Positions 18,614 to 27,436 of a stretch of 64,000 nucleotides of DNA are shown piece by piece (position 1 is the first letter of the stretch; every line of letters starts with the position of its first letter). The DNA lies in assembly GCA_035547915.1 (NCBI GenBank), contig DASZTS010000007.1:62001-126000 (forward strand). Reading direction: 5' to 3'. The notes beneath the pieces were generated by a model. It saw nothing but the letters and a program-made list of their open reading frames with translations. It did no database searches and was not told the DNA's origin. Source of the stretch: DASSFG01 sp035547915 (GTDB lineage: Bacteria; Planctomycetota; Planctomycetia; Pirellulales; JAICIG01). Position numbers and translations under genes: made by a program.

Positions 18614-19999
18614 TCAGGCCAGCACGCCCTTGGCCACGTTGCCGGCCGTGTCGGTCAACTTGAAGTCGCGGCCGCTGTAACGATAGGTCAGCCGCTCATG
18701 GTCGAGTCCGAGCAGATAGAGCATCGTGGCGTGCAGATCGTGAATGTGCATCGGATCCTTGACCGCCTCGATGCCGTACTCATCCGTTGCACCATAACGC
18801 AGCCCACCCTTGGCGCCGCCGCCCGCCATCCACATCGAAAAGCCCTTGGCGTTGTGGTCGCGCCCGTCGGAGTTTTGAGCGCCGGGCGTGCGGCCGAACT
18901 CGCCCCCCCACACGACGAGCGTGTCCTTCAGCATGCCGCGCTGTTTCAAATCACCCAGAAGAGCCGAAATGGGCTTGTCGATGGCGTGGCCATTGGACGT
19001 CAGCTTGGCCTTCAGATCCTTGTGTTGATCCCAGCCGCCCATCGAAAGCTCGATGAAACGCACACCCGCTTCGGCGAAGCGACGCGCCAGCAGGCACTGC
19101 TTGCCGAAGGCGTCGGTCCCCTTCTCGCCGATGCCGTAGGAGGCGAGCGTCGCCTGCGATTCGTTGCTATAGTCCATTACGTGCGGCACGGCGCCCTCCA
19201 TGCGGAAGGCCAACTCGTACGACTCGATCACGCCTTCCAGCTCGTTATTCACCTCGTCCTTTTTCAGCCGCTCGCGGTTCTGGTCTTGCAGCAGATCGAG
19301 CTGCTGACGCTGCAAATCGGCCGTCAACCGCGGGTTCGCCAGATTGGCCAGACGACTGGCGCCGCGCTTTCCGCTATCGCCGCCGATCTTGGTTCCCTGA
19401 TAGGCCGCCGGCAGGAACGCGCTGCCATAGTTCACCGCCCCGCCGGCGCCACCCGGCGGATTGATGGTGATGAAGCCCGGCAGCTCCTGGTTTTCGGTGC
19501 CGAGGCCATAGAGCGTCCAGGCGCCCATCGAAGGCCGCGTCTGCTGGAAGTTGCCCGTGTGCATCTGCACGCTGGCCTGCGGATGGTTCGGCAGATCGGT
19601 ATGCAGACTGTTCAGCAGACACAGGTCATCGGCGTGCTTGGCCAACTCGGGGAAGATCTCCGGCAACCACAGGCCGCTCTTGCCATGTTGTTGAAAGTTG
19701 AACGGGGACTTGAGCAGCTTGCGGCTTCCCTTGCCCGGCGCAGCCTTGCCGTTGTCCCTGGCCAAGTTCGGCTTGTAATCGAACGTATCGACGTGCGACG
19801 GGGCCCCTTGCATGAACAGGAAGATCACCCGCTTGGCCCGCGGCGTAAAGTGCGGGGCCTTGGGAGCCAACGGGTTGGTCGAATCGGCCGACGCGCGTTC
19901 GGTACACAAGCTGGCCAGGGCCAAAAAGCCGAAGCCGCACGACGCGCTCTGCAACATCTCGCGGCGCGAAAACCGTCGACCGGTGAAGCGAGGATCCAT
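18614..19999 (-). CDS. DUF1501 domain secreted protein (partner of DUF1549/1553 gene)
   Basis: 461 residues from the ATG at 19999. A twin-arginine signal, RRFSRREMLQSASCGFGFL, lies at residues 8-26. DUF1501 marks are VIFLFMQGAPSHVDTFDYKP, GEFGRTPGAQ and GRDHNAKGFSMWMAGGG. The same frame is open to 20179 but would overlap the upstream gene by more than 130 bases, so the later ATG is chosen. It follows the DUF1549/1553 gene by 46 bases, the canonical planctomycete gene pair. The Nudix gene is coupled to its stop. Confidence 0.9.
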   Translation of the reverse strand: MDPRFTGRRFSRREMLQSASCGFGFLALASLCTERASADSTNPLAPKAPHFTPRAKRVIFLFMQGAPSHVDTFDYKPNLARDNGKAAPGKGSRKLLKSPFNFQQHGKSGLWLPEIFPELAKHADDLCLLNSLHTDLPNHPQASVQMHTGNFQQTRPSMGAWTLYGLGTENQELPGFITINPPGGAGGAVNYGSAFLPAAYQGTKIGGDSGKRGASRLANLANPRLTADLQRQQLDLLQDQNRERLKKDEVNNELEGVIESYELAFRMEGAVPHVMDYSNESQATLASYGIGEKGTDAFGKQCLLARRFAEAGVRFIELSMGGWDQHKDLKAKLTSNGHAIDKPISALLGDLKQRGMLKDTLVVWGGEFGRTPGAQNSDGRDHNAKGFSMWMAGGGAKGGLRYGATDEYGIEAVKDPMHIHDLHATMLYLLGLDHERLTYRYSGRDFKLTDTAGNVAKGVLA

Positions 20000-20045
20000 A
20001 AAGCAACCTACGGGATCGGGTGCGCCCTCGGGAGTGGGGCGGGCA

Positions 20046-22586
20046 TTAATAGAGGTAGCGAAACTCCGCGCTCGCGAACAGGGTCTGACAGAAACTCGCC
20101 CAGGCGACGAACCGGCCGGGTGTTGTGCCCCCTTCCTTGGCCAGCGCCTGATGGTAGTTGTGCAAAAACTTCTCGACACGCGCCTTCTCGGTCGACGACG
20201 GCAAACGGCCGAATGCCAGCCGGTACGCCAGGTCGATGCGGGCGGCGTCGGTCAGGCCGCTTTGATCGAGCAGCCGCCGCGCCAATTCTTCCGACTGCTT
20301 CATGGCGAAAGGGCTGTTCATCAAAAAGAGCGCCTGCGTAGCCACGGTCGTGACTTCGCGTTTCCCTACGATCAGGCTCGGGTCGGCCATGTCGAACACG
20401 GCCAGCGCTTCGGGCACGTTTCCGCGATACATGGGCAGATAGACGGCGCGGTGGTTTGCCCAGTCCTGGGCCGCGTCCTTCATCTTGTCGGGCTTCCCGT
20501 CGCCGTTCATCTGCATCACCGGCGACCCTTCCGGGCGCTCGAGGTCCAGCTTGCCGCTGGCGGCGAGCATGGCATCGCGGATCTCCTCCGCGTCGAGACG
20601 GCGCCGTTCCATCCGCCACAGCAGCCGATTCGATGGGTCGACCGCATAGTTCTTGGCGTCGTGCCGACTGCTCAGACGATAGGTGCGGCTGAGCACGAGC
20701 GAGCGAATCAGCCGCTTCGTCGACCACCCCTCCTTCATGAACTGCACCGCCAGATGGTCGAGCAGTTCGGGATGGCTCGGTTCGTCGCCCAGTGCGCCGA
20801 AGTTATCGGTCGAAGGTACGATCCCCGTGCCGAACAAGTGTTGCCAGACGCGGTTGGCCATCACGCGGGCAGTCAGCGGATTGTCTTGGCTGGCGATCCA
20901 GTGGGCCATTTCCAGCCGTCCGCTATGCGCCGGATTCACGCGGGCGGATTGCGGTGTCCTGAGCACGGTGACGACGCCGCGCGTGACTTCCGGCCCCTGA
21001 TCCTTGACCTCACCCCGATTCAGGATGTGGCAGTTGGCTGGGGCGACCGCGTCGCGCACGCCCATCGCCTTTTCGCCCGGGGCGTCGGGCCCATCACCCA
21101 ACGTGGCCAGCCGCGACTCGATCTGTTGGATACGCGTCCGCACCAGCTTCACTTGCTGGCCGACGCCGGCGGCGAACGGCGTCTTGCGTTTACCCTTCTG
21201 TGGCTGTTGCTTCTTGGCGAGGCCCGCCAGCTTCTTCCCCTCGGCCCGCAGCGCGGTCAGTTCTGCTTGCAGGCGGGCCTTCTCGGCGCGCTCCGCCAGC
21301 TCTTTCTTGGCCTGGGCCGCCGTGAGGCGGTCGGATACGGTCGGATCGGCCAGCGTCAACAGCGCCTTGTCGCTGACAAAATCTCTGCCTTTGTCGGGCG
21401 CGACTCCGGGGAACGTCTCGGTGCTACGAAAGATGCCGGCCAGCGCGTAATAATCGCTCGTCGGAATGGGGTCAAACTTGTGGTCGTGGCAGCGAGCGCA
21501 GGCCACCGTGATGGCCAAGATGCCGCGCATGGTGGCGTCGATCTGATCGTCGACCACGTCCATGCGATACTGTTCCGCGTTCTTCTCATTCAAGCCCTTC
21601 GGGCCGATCGCGAGAAAGCCGGTGGCGATCGTCAGCGTGTTGCGTTCGGCGGCGGTCTTGGTCGGCAGCAGATCACCTGCCAGTTGCTCGAGCAGAAAAC
21701 GGTCGTAAGGCTTGTCGGCGTTGAACGAGTCGATGACATAGTCGCGATAGCGCCAGGCGTATTTGAAGGGGGCGTTCCGTTCCTTGCCGGCCGATTCGCC
21801 ATATCGGGCCACATCGAGCCAATGGCGGCCCCAGCGTTCGCCGAACCGTGGCGATTCGAGCAGCTTGTCGACGACGGCGGTGTAAGCGCTCAACGACGGA
21901 CCTCGCAGAAAGGCGTCGATGTCGTCGGGCGATGGCGGCAGCCCCGTCAGATCGAACGTGACGCGGCGGATGAGCGACTCGGGATCGGCATCGCCGACCG
22001 GCTTAAGTCCGGACTTTTCCAAACCGGCCAGCACGAAACGATCGACATCGCTCTGCGGCCATGACGCATCGTGCACATCGGGTGGCGCCGACGCTTTCGG
22101 TTTCTGAAACGACCACCACTTGCGCGCCTCCGTCAGGTTCAGCCCCTTGTTCTTGGGGCGCGGCACGCGCGGATCGGGCGCGCCCATCTCGATCCATTTC
22201 GCGAGGTCGTCGATCACGTCATCGGGCAATTTGCCCTTGGGGGGCATTTCTAGGCCGTCGTAACGGATGGCTTCGATGAGCAGGCTGTCGTCGGGGTGGC
22301 CCGGCACGATGGCGGGTCCCGACTCGCCACCTTTGCGCAGACCGACACGCGTGTCGAGAACGAAACCGCCCTTGGCTTTCTTGACGTCGCCCGAGTGGCA
22401 CTCGTAGCAATTCCGTACCAGGGCCGGACGGATCTTCTTCTCGAAGAAATCGAGCTCTTGCTTCGTAGGCGCCTTGGCGAGCCCCTTACTTTTCGGATCG
22501 CTGGCCGACGATGCGGCCCGCGCAGCGGCAGACGAAAACAGGCTCGCCAACAGGCAAGCGGCAAGAAGGAAACGCACCCGGGCCAT
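20046..22586 (-). CDS. Planctomycete cytochrome C / DUF1549 / DUF1553 protein
   Basis: 846 residues from the ATG at 22586. A signal peptide (MARVRFLLAACLLASLFSSA) is followed by a PSCyt1 domain with a haem motif, C60-YE-C63-H64. The DUF1549 domain comes next (SDVDRFVLAGLEKSGL, GERWGRHWLDVARYGES, and a second CxxCH in ACARCHDHKFDPI). The C-terminal DUF1553/PSD1 domain has VMANRVWQHLFGTGIV and SRTYRLSS. A charged, coiled-coil-like stretch lies between them (about 460-520). The family is a planctomycete hallmark, linked by neighbourhood to sulfatase- and DUF1501-type degradation loci. A role in carbohydrate oxidation is only inferred. Confidence 0.93.
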   Translation of the reverse strand: MARVRFLLAACLLASLFSSAAARAASSASDPKSKGLAKAPTKQELDFFEKKIRPALVRNCYECHSGDVKKAKGGFVLDTRVGLRKGGESGPAIVPGHPDDSLLIEAIRYDGLEMPPKGKLPDDVIDDLAKWIEMGAPDPRVPRPKNKGLNLTEARKWWSFQKPKASAPPDVHDASWPQSDVDRFVLAGLEKSGLKPVGDADPESLIRRVTFDLTGLPPSPDDIDAFLRGPSLSAYTAVVDKLLESPRFGERWGRHWLDVARYGESAGKERNAPFKYAWRYRDYVIDSFNADKPYDRFLLEQLAGDLLPTKTAAERNTLTIATGFLAIGPKGLNEKNAEQYRMDVVDDQIDATMRGILAITVACARCHDHKFDPIPTSDYYALAGIFRSTETFPGVAPDKGRDFVSDKALLTLADPTVSDRLTAAQAKKELAERAEKARLQAELTALRAEGKKLAGLAKKQQPQKGKRKTPFAAGVGQQVKLVRTRIQQIESRLATLGDGPDAPGEKAMGVRDAVAPANCHILNRGEVKDQGPEVTRGVVTVLRTPQSARVNPAHSGRLEMAHWIASQDNPLTARVMANRVWQHLFGTGIVPSTDNFGALGDEPSHPELLDHLAVQFMKEGWSTKRLIRSLVLSRTYRLSSRHDAKNYAVDPSNRLLWRMERRRLDAEEIRDAMLAASGKLDLERPEGSPVMQMNGDGKPDKMKDAAQDWANHRAVYLPMYRGNVPEALAVFDMADPSLIVGKREVTTVATQALFLMNSPFAMKQSEELARRLLDQSGLTDAARIDLAYRLAFGRLPSSTEKARVEKFLHNYHQALAKEGGTTPGRFVAWASFCQTLFASAEFRYLY

Positions 22587-22820
22587 TGACGTGGTCTCTC
22601 GAGGAACTTCCGCCGATTCGACTTCCCCGACCCCTATTTTCCCCGTCCCGAACGCCGTCACAAGGATAGTATACCTGTCAACGGTGGGGGACGAGCCTCG
22701 CCAAGATTAAACCCTTGCAAGGTGCCGAGTAAGCGTGTCACGACCGTCCGAGCCGTTATGTCCGGCATTGCCGTGGTGGTCGTTGGCCCTGAAACGGCGC
22801 ACCGCGGCGGGGGAACCGGC

Positions 22821-24554
22821 TTAGCCGAGCGCCTGCTTGACGGCATCGAGCAGAAGATCGAATTTGCCGTTGACGACCAGGCCGCGGGAGTCGGCGGTGA
22901 CGGGCCGTTTGTCGGCCGCCAGGCGCTCGCGGTCGAGCAAAAGGCTGCTAACCTCCCACAGCTTCTTGAGGGACTCTTCCTTGATCTCTTCGTCGGTGCC
23001 CGGGTAGGCCAGCGACTTGTGCGGTTCCTCGGTGACGATGAGGTGATAGAGCGTCACCGGGCCCACGGCGGAGTCGACCTTGTCGAGCGCGCCCTTCATC
23101 CAGTCGACGTCGTTCGGATCGAGCTGGCCGCGCGTCAGGTGCAGGACGATTGGAGAAAGGCAGGCCGAACGATTCTCGCGGCACCAACCGGCGGCCAATT
23201 CGGCCACGCGCTCGAACGCGGTGACCGGTGGGGCGGCCGCGGTCGGTTCGAGGTCGAAGAAGATCGGCTTCTTCCGAGTTACCGCAATGAGCCCGCCGAT
23301 GCCGTTGGAGACCTGCTCCTCGGTCTCTTCGACGCGGATTGCCCCGTCGGCCAGGGCCGAGTGGTGCACGATCGACTGGCCCGTCAGCGGTCCTTCGAAT
23401 GTGCTGCGAACGTCGACGTCGCCGGCCGAGCCCAAGCCATACGACACGATGGCCACATCGGCGTTGCCGTTCGGAAGTTTCGAGATCTGCTTCAGAAGAT
23501 CGTTCGCGTGTTCCTGTAAGCGTCCGACGGGGTTTTGTACGCTGCCCGCGAACGGGTCGGCCAACGAACGATCGAGGACGAGCGCGATGAGCACCGCCGG
23601 CGTTTTGCCCGACACATCGGCAGCGGGTTCGTCGGTCGCCGCCGCGGCCGGCGCCGGCTCGGCCACGGGTTGCGGAACGGCGGGAGCCGGAGCGGGGGTA
23701 CCGGCTTTGGACGGCCAATGCTGCGTATGCGCTTTGATGAGCGACAGCATCTGGATCAGGTCGGCGATCTTGGCGTTGTAGATCAGCCCCCGGGCACCGG
23801 GATTGATCGTTACGTGGGCCGCCTGCAAAGCCTCCGTCAGGTGAGGCGGAAGGACGCTCGCGCGGCGGAACTGATCGCGGGCCGAACCGATGGTCAGGTA
23901 GACGTAGTTCGAGGGATAGAGCGCGGTGACAACGGCAGCCGAGGCCGCCAGATGCGCCTGCAATAAAAGTGGGTGGCCGCCCGGTGTCGTCAATTCCATC
24001 AGCTTGCTGATGGCGAGCTGTGGATTGCCGTCTCCCGAAGCGCCTGCCGAGATATGCACCACGAGTGGTGTGCCGGGATTCGGCCCCGCATCGGCCGCCC
24101 AACGCGAGATGAGGTCTCGGCAGAACGAATAGGCCGCGATCTGCGGCGCCTTGGCGCCCACCGCCGGAGCATACCAGACGGGGAACTCGACCGTTTCTTC
24201 CTTCGGCGGGCCAAAGCTCCCGGAAGGAATCTTGCGGACGCGCGTCTCCGTCCGCAGGGGTGCGCCGGCCAGTTCGATGGTGGGCACGAATTCGCGCCCA
24301 ACCAAGGAGCCGCCCCACCGGCAGCCGACGTTGGTCTGCCCCTGTGCGTCCGACTGATAGCCGACCAACGCCAGATCGAAGTTCGGGCTCGCGGCCAACT
24401 GCTTCAATAGGGCGTTCACCGCGGTGGCCACGCGCTCCGAGTTGGGCCGCGGCGAGGGAGTGCCCGCCGTGGTCAGTTCCCGCATGACTGCGCCCATGCC
24501 CGACGATTCGTCGACGAGCAACACCACACATCCAGGACTTTGTATATCGCTCAT
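22821..24554 (-). CDS. Protein with two von Willebrand factor A-like domains
   Basis: 577 residues. The first vWA-like domain starts at once (GCVVLLVDESSGMGAVMREL) and contains FDLALVGYQSDAQGQ; the second starts after a Pro/Ala-rich linker (about residues 285-320) with VLIALVLDRSLADPFAGSV and has VAIVSYGLG. The first metal-site motif is DESSG, close to DxSxS; the second, DRSLA, is degenerate. There is no signal peptide, so it is probably cytoplasmic. It resembles TerY-like or scaffold vWA proteins, but no ter genes or ATPase lie beside it. The start ATG is at 24554. Confidence 0.75.
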   Translation of the reverse strand: MSDIQSPGCVVLLVDESSGMGAVMRELTTAGTPSPRPNSERVATAVNALLKQLAASPNFDLALVGYQSDAQGQTNVGCRWGGSLVGREFVPTIELAGAPLRTETRVRKIPSGSFGPPKEETVEFPVWYAPAVGAKAPQIAAYSFCRDLISRWAADAGPNPGTPLVVHISAGASGDGNPQLAISKLMELTTPGGHPLLLQAHLAASAAVVTALYPSNYVYLTIGSARDQFRRASVLPPHLTEALQAAHVTINPGARGLIYNAKIADLIQMLSLIKAHTQHWPSKAGTPAPAPAVPQPVAEPAPAAAATDEPAADVSGKTPAVLIALVLDRSLADPFAGSVQNPVGRLQEHANDLLKQISKLPNGNADVAIVSYGLGSAGDVDVRSTFEGPLTGQSIVHHSALADGAIRVEETEEQVSNGIGGLIAVTRKKPIFFDLEPTAAAPPVTAFERVAELAAGWCRENRSACLSPIVLHLTRGQLDPNDVDWMKGALDKVDSAVGPVTLYHLIVTEEPHKSLAYPGTDEEIKEESLKKLWEVSSLLLDRERLAADKRPVTADSRGLVVNGKFDLLLDAVKQALG

Positions 24555-24596
24555 GTCCCTAGAATACCCCTCCGCTCGGCGTGCTTCAAACATTTA

Positions 24597-25325
24597 CTAT
24601 CGATGATTTGCCTGCGTACCATCGCCTTTGCCGACCCGCACATGCCACTCGAGTCCGCCCGGAAGATCTTGGGCCGCGTACTCGATATGAATGACTCGTC
24701 GGTGGCTCGGAGTAGTCGCGGCGGACGAGGCGTGCAGCAGGAGCGGCCGCATGAGCAACGCCCCACCTCGCCCGACACGACAGACCGTTTCGATACGCTC
24801 CTTGCTCCGTTGCATGATCTCATCGTCCGACAACCGCCCGGCGCGGTGAGAGCCGGAGATGACCCGTAACGGTCCGTCGGCGTCGCCACAATCGTCGAGA
24901 TGCAGCCGCACGGTCAGCATTCTCGCGAGCAACTCGGCCGGGGCTTGCACGTGCGGCACTCCGCCTTTCAGCGACCAAGCGCGGTAACGGGGCACTTCGA
25001 CGCGCTCGCGGACAGCGATCGTCAGATCTTGATGCCAGACTACCTTCCAGTTTGCGCCGGGCACCTTGTCGAACCAAAGCCCGCGGACGGCAAACGCCAT
25101 CGGCCCCAAGACCGGCTCGACCAGTCTTCGCAAGGACGAAGAGTTGGCCAGCCGCGCGACTTCGGGCAGAGCCAACAGATCGCGACGCGCGTACGTCCCC
25201 GAGCGATCGGTGCCGGGTTCCCTCGGCCAGCGCCGTTCCACCGACTCGGCCAGGGCAGTCGCTTCCTGGGCATCCAAGACGTTCTCGACGATGGCGAACC
25301 CTGTCCGTTCGATGGCATCCTGCAC
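24597..25325 (-). CDS. Phytanoyl-CoA dioxygenase family protein (PhyH)
   Basis: A 242-residue Fe(II)/2-oxoglutarate-dependent oxygenase-like protein. The metal-binding HxD is in VVWHQDLTIAV (near residue 96). The distal His is in LLLHASSA and the 2-oxoglutarate-binding Arg in SHRRVIHIEYA. All three are present, so it is probably active. The substrate is unknown. The stop of the upstream RNA methyltransferase gene is 12 bases away, so the two are probably in one operon. Confidence 0.85.
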   Translation of the reverse strand: MQDAIERTGFAIVENVLDAQEATALAESVERRWPREPGTDRSGTYARRDLLALPEVARLANSSSLRRLVEPVLGPMAFAVRGLWFDKVPGANWKVVWHQDLTIAVRERVEVPRYRAWSLKGGVPHVQAPAELLARMLTVRLHLDDCGDADGPLRVISGSHRAGRLSDDEIMQRSKERIETVCRVGRGGALLMRPLLLHASSAATTPSHRRVIHIEYAAQDLPGGLEWHVRVGKGDGTQANHR

Positions 25326-25337
25326 GTGCCAGGCTCC

Positions 25338-26195
25338 CTATCGCCGAGCGTCACCCGTGGCCGTGCCGCGCATGCCCCGTTGCCGCAGTGCTTCGTAGAA
25401 CAGAACGGCCGCGGCCGCCGACACGTTCAGACTGTCGGCCACGCCGAGCATCGGCAGCTTGATCGGCCGCACATCGTCGGCCTGCCAGGCTTCCGACAGG
25501 CCGTCCGTCTCGCTCCCCAAGACGATGGCCGCCGACTCGCCCAACGGCGCGGCTGTGTACAACAACGCCGCATCGACCCGCGCCGCGAAGACGGGGAGCC
25601 GCTGCTCGCGCACGAACTGCAAGGCGTCGTCGACGCCAGCAGCCACCACGGGCAAGGTAAACACGGTGCCCAGGCTGGAGCGAATCACATTCGGATTGTA
25701 GAGGTCCGTGCCGCGTCCCGTGGCGATCAGCGCCGACACGCCCGCCGCATCGGCCGACCGCAGGATGGCCCCCAAGTTGCCCGGCTTTTCGATACCTTCG
25801 ACGATGGCCACAAGAGCCCGTTCCGGAAGACGCAGATCGCCGAGCGAGCGGCGTGGCATCTTCGCGACGCCCACGACCCCCTCCGCCCGGTCGCCGTAGG
25901 CCAGCTTGGCGAAGACGGGTGGCGTTACGGCCAGCACCCTGGCCCGCGATGGGCCGATCAGCCCGAGCGCAAGCTTCGCTTCGTCGGACCGGCAGAGCGA
26001 TTCACAGACGAAGACGTCCAACACTTCGATGCCCGCTGCCAACGCTCGCCCCAGCTCGCGCGCCCCGTCGATGAGGAGGCGGCCTTGTTTCTCTCGCTCG
26101 CGCCGTTCGCGCAGCTTGGCCGCGTCTTTGACGTGCTGGTTTTGGAGGCTGGTGATCGTTTGCAATGCCTGGCCTGTTGCTGGTTTCCCTGTCAT
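25338..26195 (-). CDS. SpoU/TrmH-family RNA 2'-O-methyltransferase
   Basis: A 285-residue SPOUT methyltransferase. The N-terminal substrate-binding part (QGRLLIDGARELGRAL) precedes the knot-forming catalytic domain with its three motifs: VEGIEKPGNLGAILRSADAA, IVLGSETDGLS, and LGVADSLNVSAAAAVLFYE. It probably methylates a ribose in rRNA (RlmB/TsnR-like) or tRNA; which one cannot be told. ATG 26195 is preferred. A GTG at 26222 in frame would add nine residues. It is divergent from the Gfo/Idh gene. Confidence 0.9.
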   Translation of the reverse strand: MTGKPATGQALQTITSLQNQHVKDAAKLRERREREKQGRLLIDGARELGRALAAGIEVLDVFVCESLCRSDEAKLALGLIGPSRARVLAVTPPVFAKLAYGDRAEGVVGVAKMPRRSLGDLRLPERALVAIVEGIEKPGNLGAILRSADAAGVSALIATGRGTDLYNPNVIRSSLGTVFTLPVVAAGVDDALQFVREQRLPVFAARVDAALLYTAAPLGESAAIVLGSETDGLSEAWQADDVRPIKLPMLGVADSLNVSAAAAVLFYEALRQRGMRGTATGDARR

Positions 26196-26275
26196 TTTAT
26201 CAACGACTGCCGGGCGGACCACGCTCGTGGCCGCTATAATCCACGCCGTTCCATCCCTTGACTCGGAGCCTTTGC

Positions 26276-27379
26276 ATGGCGGTCGGTTTCGCTATCGTCG
26301 GTTGTGGCATGATTGCCCGTTTTCACGCGCGAGCGATCGGCGACGTGCGCGGGGCCAAGTTGGTGGCGTGTTACAACCGCACGCCCGACAAGGCTGATCA
26401 GTTCGGCGCCGCGCAGGGGTGCCGTGCGTACCACGATCTCGACGACCTGCTGGCCGACCCGGCGGTCGACGTGGTGACGATCGCCACCGCCAGCGGAGCA
26501 CATCGAGAACCGGCCGTTGCCGCCGCGAAGGCGGGCAAGCACGTGATCGTCGAAAAGCCGCTGGAGATCACCCTCAAGCGGTGCGACGAGATCATCCGGG
26601 CGTGCGACAAGGCGGGTGTCAGGCTGGCTACCATCTTCCCTTCACGCTTCCACGACGCGAGCCGGCAACTGAAACGGGCGGTCGACGCGGGGCGTTTCGG
26701 CCGGCTGACGTTAGGCGATGCCTACGTCAAATGGCATCGCACGCAGGCCTACTACGACAGCGGCGCCTGGCGCGGCACGTGGGAGCTCGACGGCGGTGGT
26801 GCGCTGATGAACCAGGCGATCCACAGCGTCGACTTGCTGCAATGGTTGATGGGACCTGTGGCAGAAATCCGCGCGTATACGGCCACGCTCGCGCACGAAC
26901 GGATCGCCGTCGAAGACACGGCCGTGGCCAGCTTGCGTTTCGAGAGCGGGGCGCTCGGCACCATCGAAGCCACCACGGCCGCCTGGCCGGGCTACTTGAA
27001 GCGGATCGAGCTGCACGGTTCGCAGGGCTCGGCCATGATCGAAGAAGAAGACATCGTCAAATGGGACTTTGCCAAAAAGGATCGGGCCGACGCGGCGATT
27101 CTGCGGCAGATGGCTCAGGGCAAGAGCACGGGAGGCGGCGCTGCCGATCCGGCCGCGATCGGCCATCAGGCACACGCCAAACAGTTCCGCGATTTTGTCG
27201 AATCGATCCAGAAGGGCCGACCACCGCTCATCGACGGCCGCGAAGGGCGGCGGGCCGTGGAAATCATCTTGGCCATCTACCAATCGGCCGCCACCGGCAA
27301 GCCCGTCAAACTCCCTTTGGCTAGCGACCCGAAGCTTATTAAGGGGGTACCCGCGAACCGGCGGGGTGTCGCGCCCTGA
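26276..27379 (+). CDS. Gfo/Idh/MocA-family oxidoreductase
   Basis: A 367-residue NAD(P)-dependent sugar or cyclitol oxidoreductase. The Rossmann fold starts at the N-terminus (VGFAIVGCGMIARFHARAI). The family EKP motif is in VIVEKPLEITL near residue 94, and the catalytic-region His is in NQAIHSVDLLQWLMG near 185. GGAG at 26265-26268 is seven bases before the ATG at 26276. It is cytoplasmic, since no export signal is seen. The substrate is unknown. The gene stands alone on this strand between two minus-strand genes. Confidence 0.93.
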   Translation: MAVGFAIVGCGMIARFHARAIGDVRGAKLVACYNRTPDKADQFGAAQGCRAYHDLDDLLADPAVDVVTIATASGAHREPAVAAAKAGKHVIVEKPLEITLKRCDEIIRACDKAGVRLATIFPSRFHDASRQLKRAVDAGRFGRLTLGDAYVKWHRTQAYYDSGAWRGTWELDGGGALMNQAIHSVDLLQWLMGPVAEIRAYTATLAHERIAVEDTAVASLRFESGALGTIEATTAAWPGYLKRIELHGSQGSAMIEEEDIVKWDFAKKDRADAAILRQMAQGKSTGGGAADPAAIGHQAHAKQFRDFVESIQKGRPPLIDGREGRRAVEIILAIYQSAATGKPVKLPLASDPKLIKGVPANRRGVAP

Positions 27380-27436
27380 GGAAGTACTCCGAAGGGTGGG
27401 CGCTGCCCGGTGATCGCAATCGGATCACGATCGATC

